Shown: positions 1 through 10,793 of the stretch, in pieces | How positions within the stretch are numbered: position 1 is the stretch's first letter | Layout of the letters: each line of letters begins with the position of its first letter | NCBI GenBank assembly: GCA_031772625.1 | Contig: CM062813.1 | Span: 767,188,720-767,252,719, forward strand | Direction of reading: 5' to 3' | Length of the DNA stretch: 64,000 nt | DNA from: Pinus tabuliformis | Lineage: Eukaryota; Streptophyta; Pinopsida; Pinales; Pinaceae | Translations under genes and position numbers: made by a program | Notes under the pieces: model-generated | Database searches by the model: none | What the model saw: the letters and a program-made list of their open reading frames with translations, nothing else | What the model was told of the DNA's origin: nothing

Positions 1-16
1 GTCGACATTAATACTC

Positions 17-180
17 ATATACCCATTTGATTTGAATTCAAATTTGAATTTTGAAGCGCCCTATTTCCAAAGAGAAGCGAGGAGGACAGTCCCGTGTCAT
101 ATACCCATTTGATTTGAATTCAAATTTGAATTTCGAAGCGCGCTATTTTCAAAGGGAAGCGAGGAGGCCAGTCCCGTGTC
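17..180 (+). repeat. Two 82-bp promoter repeats upstream of the MYB gene
   Basis: An 82-bp unit starting ATATACCCATTTGATTTGAA occurs at 17-98 and 99-180. Each unit contains the dyad TTGAATTCAAATTTGAA and ends CAGTCCCGTGTC. The pair lies 60-220 bp before the MYB start codon and is preserved in the right arm. A single diverged unit lies near 7738-7800. It is probably promoter or 5' leader sequence; regulatory function is inferred from position only. Confidence 0.7.
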
Positions 181-238
181 AGAGCAGACCATCAGCTGTT
201 TTGAGTTAGCCTTAACGGGTTACGGAAGAATATTGAAG

Positions 239-1333
239 ATGGTTAGATCCCCTAGCTGTTCAAAGGGTCTTAGCCGTGGGGCTTGGTCCGCCATGGAGGA
301 TATGAATCTCTCTGAATACATTCGAATTCATAGCAGCAATGGATGGAAAAATATCCCTAAAAAAGCAGGTGAGTTTCAGTGAAATTCACAAACAAAATGC
401 GCATTGAGAGGCTAAATGAGCGGGTAGGTTTTGTTTTGCAGGTCTTAAGCGATGTGGAAAGAGTTGCAGGTTGCGGTGGCTTAACTATCTTCACCCCGAC
501 ATTAAACGTGGTAACATTTCTCCCGACGAGGAGGAGCTCATTATTCGGTTGCATCGTCTTCTTGGCAATCGGTATGTAGAAAATCAGTGCACATGACACT
601 TTCGGTTTTCTTAGGTTTTGAAATATTTTGGAAATCTTCCATTGAGTTAATCTCAACTATACAATGTATTTGCAGGTGGTCTCTAATAGCAGGATGGCTG
701 CCTGGTCGAACCGACAGCGAAATCAAGAATTACTGGAACACTCATATGGGTAAGAAGCTGTGCCTCTCAATGAACAAATCTCAACCCAGGACTTCAGAAA
801 ATCGAAGAACAAGATCAAAATCTCATGTTCCTGTTCAAAATCCTGTGTTCAAAGCCACTACCGTTAAAATAAAAATAGTCGTGCGGCACTGTGGAATTGT
901 AAGAGCAAATGGTTATAACGATGAGGGCTGCAATAATCATATATCAGATGAAGCCTTCAAATTATGGAACATTCAAGAAACCAGGAAATTCTCATGGCGC
1001 GACCTAGTTGTGAACGATTCCATCGGAAACGAAGAATTTGAGCGGATTGGTTTTCCATTGGCTGATAATTCTGTCAAAACAGCAGCTACACATTTTCTCT
1101 ATTCTATGTCGAGTTTACGTTACCAACAATCTCCTCATTACGATTATTCTGGGGGAGATGCAGTTAGTTTAGCCGAGAGTTCATTGTTTCGAACAAGCAG
1201 TTGTCTCAATACTGTAATTTGCTCCCTCTCTATTCGTCTGTTCAACAGATTTTACATCAGAAGACTTGTACAGAGCAATGGAAAAAAACTCCTGTCAGGT
1301 GAGTGTAAGGACGGAGCATTAACTTTTCTATAG
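239..1333 (+). CDS. R2R3-MYB transcription factor, TT2-like, three exons
   Basis: Exons 239-368, 442-571 and 676-1333 (GT-AG introns) give 305 residues. The start is the ATG opening [17 protein letters not shown], the usual first residues of flavonoid-type R2R3-MYBs. Repeat R2 ends [18 protein letters not shown]3 runs [20 protein letters not shown] to the [13 protein letters not shown] end and has Ile in place of its first Trp, as is normal. Both introns lie at standard R2R3-MYB positions. The family binds DNA in the nucleus, and TT2-type members activate proanthocyanidin or flavonoid genes with a bHLH partner. Oddities: the bHLH-contact motif [DE]Lx2[RK]x3Lx6Lx3R ends in Trp, while the broken right copy still encodes Arg there. 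The C-terminus also runs about 36 residues past the point where the right copy stops (LNT-stop). The C-terminal half matches no motif I recognise, so subgroup is tentative. Confidence 0.88.
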
Positions 1334-1341
1334 AGGTGGAT

Positions 1342-1826
1342 TTAGGAATCACGAACTGAGTTAGCCATGGCGGGTACACTCAATATCCGGCTCTCCTTAC
1401 AAAATATTGGGTTTACCACCAGTAACCTGGTGTTCTCATGGTTAATATCGTGAAGATAATTAGGCCCTACGAATCCCTCGAAACACATGAACCCATCGCC
1501 GTATGTGACCGGCCTCCTCCACTGGTATTCCGGTAAGTCATGGAGCAATGGGTTTCGCCATGTGAAGTTGGCAAGCCTTCCTGCTTGCCAAATAATGGAC
1601 TTTAAAGACGGCGACTGTGTGCGTTTCTCAATCAAATCTGACATAAGAAAGAACATTGGGTGGCCGATAAAGCTACTATCGTAGTGAAGGGCAAAGGAGG
1701 GATCTAAGACTAAGAAAGGAAATACCTGCAAGTGAGCGATAGCTTATGTAAATCCAAGATGGGAAGCCTGCTTAGGAGTCGAATTAGCAGATCAACTGGT
1801 AGTTTATTCCATTGACTGCTTTCCAT
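1342..1826 (-). pseudogene. F-box protein gene, left copy, frameshifted
   Basis: This is the counterpart of the intact gene at 27004-27489, converging on the MYB gene with only 8 bp between their stop codons. The start ATG is at 1826-1824. Near 1710 this copy reads TTTCTTAGT where the right copy has TTTCCTTAGT. The one-base loss puts a stop directly after the F-box (TCRYFLS-stop). The remaining frame is open from 1731 to 1342 and nearly identical to the right copy, so decay is recent. A short F-box-only peptide of about 40 residues is formally possible. Confidence 0.8.
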
Positions 1827-2977
1827 GTTGCTGTTGAATGAATTTCGGGATGTGATGAAATGAAAATAGAGGAGCATCAAGGTTTCAAAAGTACGGGAAT
1901 GTGCATATATTTATATGTTTGAAGGGTGAGTTTATAGTTTTCTCAAAATTAAATTTTAATACGAGAGTGTTGGGCAACTTGATTTATTACGAAACTCATG
2001 TTGTCGCTAGGTATACTATGTAAAATTATTTTTTAAGCTTTTATTGATGGATAATATCAATCAATCTGATTTTGCATAATATCTATTTTTCAAACTTATT
2101 ATTACATTTAAATATATGGTGCAAAATTACATTAAATGAATATTATTTGTTTTGTATAATATTGTTTTATACAATTTAGTGTAATATGAATTATCATATT
2201 ATAATATGAATTATTTTGTAGGAATATTATTATATTTTTTTTATAAAATTTCCACGCTATGATTTTGCAAAATATTTATTTCACCTCATTTATTATGGAG
2301 GTTGTTCTACATATTACGCAAAATTATATTTGGACGATATTATGCAAAACTTAAAAATATTCTTGTAATATAATCTTGCATAAAATTGCTTCAGATCTCA
2401 TCATAGTGGTATCATAGTGGTAATAGGGTAGATAAAATGCAAAATAATATTGGAAACAAAATAATATCCTTCGAATATGATTTTATCCTTGGAACCTGAT
2501 TTTTGAATAATATCACTTCCACCTATATCCCAATCCCCGCCCCCATATTGTTTGGATGAGGGTGTATACAAAATTGTCTTCTACATAACCTCAAGTATGT
2601 TAGAAGCCATTTAGGTGCACTTGAAACCTAGTTTACATAAACATTTTGTAACAGCTCCAACTCCTTAAACTATCTCAATTTGACTCAATATCTAAGGTAT
2701 TTTATGAATATGGGGTTACAAAAACCTCTTTTCCTCAAAGCTTTTGAAACCTAAAAATAATACCAATATATTTTTTTAACTCACTAAGATATTTTTACCG
2801 ATATAAAGTTTACCTCGATCCAAGTCTTGGATAGAAAGTTATGCCCCTTAGTGGTTTGGTTCATGAAAGAGGCCATGTCATCAAGAGGAATCTACGTGGT
2901 ACCCACAAGACCATGCCTAGCTCACAAGGTGCCATGCCACAACCACATGGGGGTCTACATGGCACACACATCATTTC
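1827..2977. other. AT-rich flank shared by both arms, no gene seen
   Basis: The first 900 bp are very AT-rich and contain many repeats of the type TTTTGCATAATAT; the last 250 bp are of normal composition. The same tract lies at 25854-27003 in the other arm, upstream of the F-box start, so it includes that gene's promoter. The only open frames are those spanning 2827-3062, which run into the LTR and are not convincing genes. Confidence 0.6.
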
Positions 2978-3447
2978 TGTTAAAACACATACATGGCAAA
3001 CACAAAAGATGAATGATAAACATGAGCGTGTGTTTATTATTGACAATGATATACATTTATAGTACATTCACATGACCCTTGGTTTCGTATTCCAAGGTCT
3101 CTTAGAATTCCTTAGACTATTCATCTTCCACACCAACCCTTAGGGGATTAGGTGTCCAACATTCCCCCCCTTAATCCGAAGGGTTATGTATGAGTCTAAG
3201 AAGAGAGCTCTAATACAAAATGTGCAAAGATGCATGGCAACACTAGGTTGAATGTGCTCTCCGAAATGTTGGTATAAAGGGCGGTGGTTTAAGGATGACC
3301 ACCAACACTGGAACGCTTAGTGCAATTCCCATAAGTCTTCCAAGTCTGGCATGAAGCTCAGGTCTTCTCCTAGAGGAAGTGCTCTTGATGTTTTGAAGAG
3401 GGAAACCTTCAACCATGAAAGGGAGGTTTCACCCCACATAAAAGGGA
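2978..3447 (-). mobile_element. LTR-retrotransposon 3' end: LTR plus internal stub
   Basis: Reading the minus strand, a polypurine tract (AAGGGGGGGAA) is followed at 3161 by an LTR that begins TGTTGGACACC and ends TTTTAACA at 2978, 184 bp. Bases 3162-3447 are internal sequence upstream of the polypurine tract. The same arrangement is at 25384-25853 in the right arm, and the inverted duplication breaks inside this internal stub. Broken fossil. Confidence 0.8.
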
Positions 3448-4204
3448 CAGAGGTGTGCTGCATTTTTTTTTAAGTAAAAGTATTATTTTCATTAACTATT
3501 ACTTTGTGTTTGATAATAAAAAGAAAATTGCAGATTCTCTGTAATATTTAAAATTATTTATCGATTCAAGTTTCATTTTGTAATATTTCTCTTGCAATTT
3601 TTGTTTAACATAATATTGGTAATTGACTTATATTTGTGTGATAATTTTTTAGATACAATTGTAATATTTATGTCATGATTTTAGGATTAAAATTTTTCAT
3701 ATTTAAATTTCATAAAAAATCACTATATTAAAATCCTTGCAAATAGCTCATTTTCATATTCACTTAAATACTATCAATTACTATTTATCATAATTTAATC
3801 AAATATTTGCATAAAATAAATAAGATTAATATGTAAATGTAAATGTACAGAGTTTCTAGTGATTACTAACCAACAAAATTTCTCAGTTTCATATAATAAC
3901 AAAATAAAATCTTATCAACCATTAATTAACTAAAACATTACTTAACTATTTTATAATATTCAAACTACTTTTATAATAAATATTATTAATTAACAAGTTC
4001 AATATTAATAAATATTGGTACATGCAGGCTTTATTAGTTGAAATAAATAACTATATTCATAAACTCATCAATAATTAAATGAAAATTGATTCAAATAATA
4101 AATTTTTATTTAATATATATTACAACTAGTTTGACACTTAAAAAATTGTTTTTAACAAATAATTTTACTTATAGTAAAAAAAAGTTGTGATTTTACTTAA
4201 TATT
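3448..4204. other. AT-rich DNA, no gene seen
   Basis: Very AT-rich sequence between the arm end and the LINE. The first bases (CAGAGGTGTGCTGC then a T run) have no counterpart in the right arm. No open frame of note. Confidence 0.5.
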
Positions 4205-4217
4205 AATAACAAATAAG
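4205..4217. repeat. Target-site duplication, left copy
   Basis: The 13-mer AATAACAAATAAG is repeated exactly at 6653-6665 immediately after the A-rich tail of the LINE. Confidence 0.9.
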
Positions 4218-4263
4218 AGATGGATTTTTGATTTGAAACAAGAACTCATACGGAAAAGAAAAA

Positions 4264-6446
4264 ATGACCGGAGGGTGCGTGCTTAGGGTTTTTTCAGGTC
4301 CTCTTGCTGCCGCCGCCGCCTCCTCAGACTGGTTTGACGTTGCAGGTCCATGCGATGCTATTGCCGCCTTCACAGTGTTGGTCGATGATGGAATGTGCAG
4401 GAGTCCATCAATGGGATCTACAGTGCGCGATGAAAACCCGTGGATCTGGACTGGATCCATCAACAGAAAGGAGCCACTAGTTCTTGTCGCTGTTGGAAAA
4501 TGCTGGAGTCTGTATGCGGGATCTACAGCGCGTGACGAAACCCCTTGGATCTGGACCGATTTCATCAATGGAAAGAAGCCACTGGTATTGAATCCAAACA
4601 AGCAGGTATCCGAGGTATTTTCCCTTTCTTTGGCATATTTCGGTGTACTCAGGGCGTATCTGGTTTCCCCTTTTTATTGCCCGAGTTTTTCTACTTTCAA
4701 TCTATCGACCCCCACACAGTCACAGGATGCCTCGCTATCTGTCGCGGGTGCCATTCCCTGGAAATCTTGGCCTGTCTGCGCTACCGGGAAACAGAGGCGA
4801 TTCCCTTTTCCTCTGGCCCAGCTTGGCATACCGAGGCTGCATGGTATAGATCGGCCTTTCTTTGTTCAAAAAGACAACAGCTTGGGGCTGGATCTAATCG
4901 CCTCTGCGTCGCAATTAGCAGCAGTGGACAGAGATAGGCAGAAACAAAATGTTACCTCGCCAGACCCAGCAAACAAGACTGAAAAATGGGATTTGAGCAA
5001 CTTGCAGTTAGAGCAGATAAAAGCAATTCGCTTTCAGATTTTCATTAAATCCCCTGAAGGGGAATCTCGATTAGTGTGGGTGCATGTAGGAGGCACCATC
5101 CTGCAGCTGAAACAACAAATTTGGACTGAGCTGGGTTACCCAGTTCAGATCCAACATTTGGTCAGCGGTAGATGGTCCCTTCAGGACCCTAGAACGTTGG
5201 GAAGCTATGCGATCAGCCCAGGAACACACATTGTCTTAAATCTGAGGCTGAGAGGAGGGGCTCAGCCACAGGGACAGTCAAGCTCTGCAGGGGGAGACAA
5301 GGGGAAAGGAACAACACCCCAACATCAACCTAAGCGAGGCAAATCCTACAAAAATATATTACAAGGCAACAGGAATTCAGAGTCCTCTCCAGATCACGGC
5401 GGAATCAAACCCAGGCCATACATAGTAGACCAACTGGGGCATTCCCCAGTCCTGAATCTTGACTCCACAGGACTTGATGATTACGTTAAGTCCTATGAAA
5501 CGCAGGCCATTATATGCCGTTTTAACAGTTTTTGGCCTAAGCCAATGGATCTATTCCATTGGATCTTTACCAACTGGACCATGGAATGTGATATACATCT
5601 ATGTTCCAGGGGGTTTTTTATAGTCAGATTTATATCCAAGGAAGTTAGAGATTCAGTCATCAGTGTCGGGCCTTGGTTCTGGGGAACAGCGGGGCTCTTT
5701 ATGACCCCATGGTTTTCGGACTTCGATCCAAACAAAATGACAGTATCCACAATGCCGGTGTGGGTTCGTCTTCACAACCTTCCTCTACATTTCTGGAGTG
5801 AAAAAGTATTGGAAGGTATTGGGAACAGCATAGGGAAGTATATCAAAACAGATCTGGAAAGGACTGACGAAAGGATATACACTTTCGCACGCATATGCGT
5901 GGAAGTAGATCTCAGCAAAGGGCTGCCAGATAATATCAGGCTGATCTATAAACAACAAAACTGGCTGCAAGTATAGACTATGAAAACACCGCTTTCAGAT
6001 GCAGGATCTGTCGGCAGACAGGACACCTGCAAGGCACATGTCCAGAAGCAAAAAAAACAAACAGTAAGAAGAAACAGAAAGTGAAGCAGAGGAAAGGATG
6101 GCAATTCCCTGCAACAGACTCAGAGGACGAAGAATCAGAAGCAGAGGAGGAAGAGCCTCCTACAGAGAAAGTAGAGCTTTCTCAAGAGAAAGAGACTCAG
6201 AAGGGAACTACTTCAGTCACAAAGGACCCACAGCATCACGAAAATCAGGCAGAGAAGAATCAGGGAGAGATGATGAGCGTGGATCCAAGTATGGGAGGCA
6301 TAAAGAGGCACCACCTCTCAGATACCTCAGACTCAGACAAAGAAACAGGTCCACAGAATGCAGAAACACAGATAGTCATTGCTTCGATCGAGCCTTCTCA
6401 AGGAGAATGGCGCAAGGTCGAAAAGAAAAAGGGAAGGAAAACTTGA
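4264..6446 (+). pseudogene. LINE ORF1 with ubiquitin-like domain, DUF4283 and zinc knuckle
   Basis: The frame is open from ATG 4264 to 5976 (570 residues). Residues 1-250 are low-confidence leader with a duplicated GST-RDE-PWIWT segment. Residues 257-332 form a 76-residue ubiquitin-like domain ending LRLRGG. Residues 333-400 are a polar linker. About 405-525 is DUF4283, the RNA-binding-like core of plant LINE ORF1 proteins, followed by the usual ICVEVDLSKGLPDNIRL segment. A zinc knuckle (Cx2Cx4Hx4C, 6000-6041) and an acidic, then basic tail to 6446 continue in another frame; one base is missing near 5973. The product should bind element RNA for target-primed reverse transcription. ORF2 is absent. 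The annotated ATG is the first in frame, but Met residues near 44-50 are alternatives. Confidence 0.82.
5032..5259 (+). other. Ubiquitin-like domain inside LINE ORF1
   Basis: Aligned without gaps to canonical 76-residue ubiquitin, I count 28 identical positions. They include QIF at 2-4, K6, G10, T22-I23, K27, I30, G35, P37, L43, L50, D52, RTL at 54-56, Y59, I61 and the whole LRLRGG tail at 71-76. Chain-forming lysines 11, 29, 33, 48 and 63 are gone, and the hydrophobic patch is altered (8 to Pro, 44 to Val, 70 to Asn). The tail is followed by AQPQ, so a host ubiquitin protease could in principle cut here and free the downstream ORF1 protein, as happens with ubiquitin-ribosomal protein fusions. 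Processing is inference. Confidence 0.85.
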
Positions 6447-6652
6447 AGGAACTCAGTTTTTCTCTTCCCTTTTCTTCCCCTCTTCTCTCTTTCTTTCTCT
6501 TATTTTTTGGTGCACGTTAGTCTTCTAACGTTGCGTGGGGTGCGAAAGCACTCGTGCCCTTGCGGCAGTTCATGGAATGCTTAATTGCATCTGCTAGTGT
6601 AACTTTTCATTAATTTTTTAATAAAAGGTTACCGTTTTTTTCTTTGGAAAAA

Positions 6653-6665
6653 AATAACAAATAAG
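6653..6665. repeat. Target-site duplication, right copy
   Basis: Exact repeat of the 13-mer at 4205-4217, directly after the LINE A tail. Confidence 0.9.
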
Positions 6666-7732
6666 TATAAAATTATTGATAATAAATTCAAATAATTTTC
6701 AATTCAAATAAGAAATAACTTAGTAAATAAATCAACTTCAATTTTAATATATATATTTTTAAGGAATATATTCAATCTATGTTTCATAGATATATCTCGC
6801 AAGAACAATATTTATTTATACTTTGGCAAGAACAAATACCTTTTAAAATATATCTATCTAACTTTTTTGTGGAAAATGTAAAACCTTCTAGACAACCTTC
6901 ACGACAAATGTACTACTAGCACAATAAGCCATTATTATTGTTGGGTAAGATTGAATTCTCCACCACCATAATGCAGCTATTAACAAAATACTCAATTTAC
7001 CAATCAATAAAACTTAAATTAACTAGATACTAAACCTTAACACTAACTTAAATTTAATACTTTTACTTTTAGTTTAATTTAATTATATTAAAACTAAACA
7101 GCATATAATAGCTACTATATAACACTTGTTTATTAATAATTTCTTTATTATTATTGCAATTATATTAATAAATATGGTTGATAAAACTAAATTATTGCGA
7201 TTTTTTAATTGATTATTTTAATTTACATTTATATTATGTTATTTAATAATTTAAATAATAATTTTATAAGTATATAAAATAAATGTGATTTAAAATTATA
7301 TCGAATATATATAGATATATATAAACATTTAAATTGAAAAAAGTTACTCTACCAACATCTATCAACCTAAATACTCTTAGCGGCGTTTCTTAATTCTTGC
7401 ATTAATTTGAATCATTCATGCTATTCTCATTATTTTTATACTTGGTCCTTACTAATGAATTGATGATGGCCATGTGATTAGTCAAATATTTTAGAAACGT
7501 CATATACTCGACAAGCCTTATTTCCACCCCTATAGGATATTTATTACACCTTAAGAGTACGAGAGACAATACCTTGATAGTGGGTTTTGGCCGCCTCGAT
7601 ATGGGGACTCCCACCTCCCTGGTTTCGTGGCAACAAATAATGCGATTATTTCCGGCGACTGCTCCATGACCATATAATACTGACGAGAATGCACTTCATG
7701 GACATAACATACATGATAGTACGTAATCCAGT
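6666..7732. other. AT-rich DNA, no gene supported
   Basis: Mostly AT-rich sequence to about 7380, then normal composition. Short minus-strand frames at 7402-7742 resemble nothing I know. Confidence 0.45.
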
Positions 7733-7930
7733 CCGTCAACATTAATACTCATCTACCCATTTGATTTGAATTCAGATTTGAATATCGAAGTGTGCTATTT
7801 CATTCTAGTATGGAAGGCAAGCCGAGGATGACAACGAGCTAGCATACTTTGGAGACTATATAAGGCTCGCCCATAGAGCTTGAATCCGTGCCATTGCCGG
7901 TTTGGAATTTGAAATTGAATCGATAATCCT
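7733..7930 (+). promoter_or_regulatory. Diverged copy of the MYB-type promoter repeat with TATA box
   Basis: GTCAACATTAATACTCAT and ACCCATTTGATTTGAATTCA at 7733-7775 match positions 1-40 of the window, i.e. the MYB upstream region. The preceding ACATGATAGTA (about 7708) also resembles the sequence just outside the right arm (28731-28745, reversed). A good TATA box (ACTATATAAGG) follows near 7856. No MYB exons follow, so this is either a promoter relic or a shared upstream repeat. The downstream sequence to 9130 holds only short frames. Confidence 0.45.
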
Positions 7931-9133
7931 TGACTAAACATGGTTGTGAACTAGCGCGCAGTGACTCATTTACTAATGATGAAACCAGGCACCTATATTC
8001 CATAGCTAATCTCCCTTGGGCCTTACCACCATTGGAGGATGGAGAAAGATACTAACTCCCCTTGTGCGTAGCTTTCACAGGTGAAGAGGTACAAGATAAA
8101 CTTCGTGACCACATTCTCACATAACCTGTGCCAAGTTCGTTTCACTCTCACAATTTCGGTGAGTATTCTCAAAACTTCACTCTAATGATGGTTCGTAGAT
8201 TTATCATTCCTTTTACAATCATTAATCCTTGCATCCTCCTCTTCTATATCAATACATAGCTTAGACTCTAAAACAAAGGTTTTTGTGTGGCTTATTACAT
8301 GCGTATCATGCACTATATTTTTAAATTGGAGAATCAGATCCCCCTGTGTGTGCTGAAGGGAGTTTTCGACTACATGACAGACATAAGAGATGCTCAAAGC
8401 TTTCCATTTAATCATCTATTGTTAGATATGTGCCAGGAGGTTTCTCCTTTCCCATGTGACATTTTGTGCCTTGGTATAGCTGAGCATGAGCTTAAGATAT
8501 TGATTTCTGAAATGGAAAATGCGCTGCATCCTCTGGGCTACATCCATACATCCCTTTCTAAAGCCCTGCCGATGCAATTTGGCGATGAAAGCCAACAAAG
8601 GTGAATGGGAATACCATCGAATGAGTTTAACGACATCCTCGACAAGTCTATTATATGGATCTGGCATTGTCTCTCCATTGTTTGAGGATTGGGGATGTTA
8701 TTGCAAATATGTAACGACGCCATTCAACAAAAACTTTTTATTTACAAGAGAGCCCCAAATGGTGAGTCACTAACGACGACTCTATCTTTCTTTTCCTCTC
8801 GAATTTTGTCTCTATTAATGATTATAAATATGGAATTTTTTCCTTTTCTTCCCTAAGCTAAGGCCTTGGTTGTCCTCTCCAAAAACAACATGTGGTAATT
8901 TTTTAAATGTGAAAATTAACAATCTTTAGTTCAATGAAACATTTTCTGTATTTTAACAATAAATTCGATGGTCTACATTATATATCTATCAAACTTTATC
9001 ATAATGAAATTTCCACTGAAATTTCAATGGTCTACATTATATATCTATCCGATGAGTCTTTTTCAATTTATTTTTATTTATATTTTGAAAATCTTCTAAT
9101 TAGCTTTTTAATTTACATAGTGCTAAGTTTTTG
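7931..9133. other. No recognisable gene
   Basis: Frames at 8182-8773 on both strands are 60-105 codons long and overlap each other antisense; none matches a family I recognise. The stretch 8800-9130 is AT-rich with a repeated ATGGTCTACATTATATATCTATC segment (near 8969 and 9028). Confidence 0.4.
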
Positions 9134-9263
9134 AGAAGATATGCGCAGTTTCTGTAACATAAACGAAGATACGTGAACGACGTGCATATACGGAAGATAT
9201 GCACATACAGGAAAGTTCATGTATCTGCATCGTATACGCGCAAATTCAATATACAGAAATTGC

Positions 9264-9335
9264 GCATATACGGAAACTGGGCATATACGGAAGACATGCG
9301 CATGTCTTCCGTATATGCCCAGTTTCCGTATATGC
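9264..9335. repeat. Perfect 72-bp palindrome, first copy
   Basis: The left 36 bases (9264-9299, starting GCATATACGGAAACTGGGC) are the exact reverse complement of the right 36 (9300-9335). The centre is GACATGC/GCATGTC with no loop. Confidence 0.95.
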
Positions 9336-10793
9336 ACACATCTTCCGCATATGCACAATTTCCGTATATGCGCAATTTATGTATATGGAATTTGCGTACA
9401 TACGATGTAGAAGCATAAATGAAGATGTGTACAAATTCCATATACAGAAATTGCGCATATACAAAAATTGCGCATATACGGAAGATGTGCACCGTTTCCG
9501 TATATGCGCACATCTTCCATATATGCACAGTTTCCGTATATGCGCAATTTATGTATATGGAATTTACGCATATACGATGCAGAATGTCTTCCGTATATGC
9601 CCAGTTTCCGTATATGCGCACATCTTCCGTATATGCACAGTTTCTGTATATGCCAAATTTCTGTATATGGAATTTGTACACATCTTCGTTTATGCTTCTG
9701 CATCGTATATGCGCAAATTCCATATACATAAATTGCGCATATACGGAAACTGTGCATATACGGAAGATGTGCGCATATACGGAAACTGGGCATATACGGA
9801 AGATGTGCGCATATACGGAAACTGGGCATATACGGAAGATTTGTACACATCTTCCGTATATCCCTAACTTTCTTGTATGTGCATACCTTCTGTATATGCA
9901 CGTCGTTCGTGTATCTGCATCGTATACGCGCAAATTCAATATACAGAAATTGCGCATATACGGAAACTGTGCATATACGGAAAACACGAACGACGTGCAT
10001 ATACGGAAGATATGCACATACAGGATCGTTCGTGTATCTGCATCGTATACGCGCAAATTCAATATACAGAAATTGCGCTTATACGGAAACTGTGCATATA
10101 CGGAAGATATGCGCGTGTCTTCCGTATATGCACAATTTCCGTATATGCCCAATTTCTGTATATGGAATTTGCGCATCTGCGATGCAGATACACGAACGAC
10201 GTGCATATACAGAAGGTATGCACATACAGGAAAGTTAGGGATATACGGAAGACATGGGCATGTCTTCCGTATATGCCCAGTTTCCGTATATGCGCACATC
10301 TTCCGTATATGCACAGTTTCCGTATATGCGCAATTTTTGTATATGGAATTTGTACACATCTTCGTTTATGTTATAGAAACTATGTATATAGGGAAACTGT
10401 GCATATACGGAAGATGTGCGCATATACGGAAACTGGGCATATACGGAAGATATGCGCGTGTCTTCCGTATATGCACAGTTTCCGTATATGCGCAATTTCT
10501 GTATATGGAATTTGCGCATCTGCAATGCAGATACATGAACGACGTGCATATATGGAAGATATGCACATACAGGAAAGTTAGGGATATACGGAAGACATGC
10601 GCATATCTTCCGTATATGCCCAGTTTCCGTATATGCGCATGTCTTCCGTATATGCCCAGTTTCCGTATATGTGCACAGTTTTTGTAACATAAACGAAGAT
10701 ACGTGAACGACGTGCATATACGGAAGATATGCACATGCAGGAAAGTTCATGTATCTGCATCGTATACGCACAAATTCAATATACAAAAATTGC

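Larger units (their letters stand above)
1..3447 (+). repeat. Left arm of a large inverted duplication
   Basis: This segment reappears, reverse-complemented, at 25384-28730. The match runs from the first base of the window (GTCGAC, found again at 28725-28730) to AAAGGGA at 3441-3447, where similarity stops abruptly. It holds a MYB gene, an opposing F-box gene, an AT-rich tract and the 3' end of an LTR element. Identity is high by eye, including non-coding AT-rich DNA, so the duplication is fairly young. The outer end may continue beyond the window, so arm length is a minimum. Confidence 0.93.
4218..6652 (+). mobile_element. ORF1-only LINE (L1-type, non-autonomous)
   Basis: The 2.4-kb element is bounded by perfect 13-bp target-site duplications. 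It has an ORF1 coding region, then a 3' untranslated region with pyrimidine-rich tracts, the line TTTTTTAATAAAAGGTTACCG and a short A tail (GGAAAAAAA). No endonuclease or reverse transcriptase frame exists between ORF1 and the tail, so it must have been mobilised in trans, like the ORF1-only HAL1 elements of mammals. Intact duplications and the long ORF1 point to recent insertion. The 5' part carries a 105-bp tandem duplication (about 4384-4488 and 4489-4592) that may be promoter repeats. Confidence 0.85.

Noticed and set aside
1-6. GTCGAC at the window start and at 28725 as a cloning (SalI) junction
   Set aside because: Both are part of matching arm sequence, and the right-arm copy continues naturally; no vector sequence is seen.
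4203-4601. Minus-strand 132-codon frame
   Set aside because: Shadow of the ORF1 leader on the other strand; its apparent repeats mirror the 105-bp tandem duplication.
8182-8773. Small gene on either strand
   Set aside because: Frames on both strands overlap antisense and are of similar length; no family match and no splice structure stood out.
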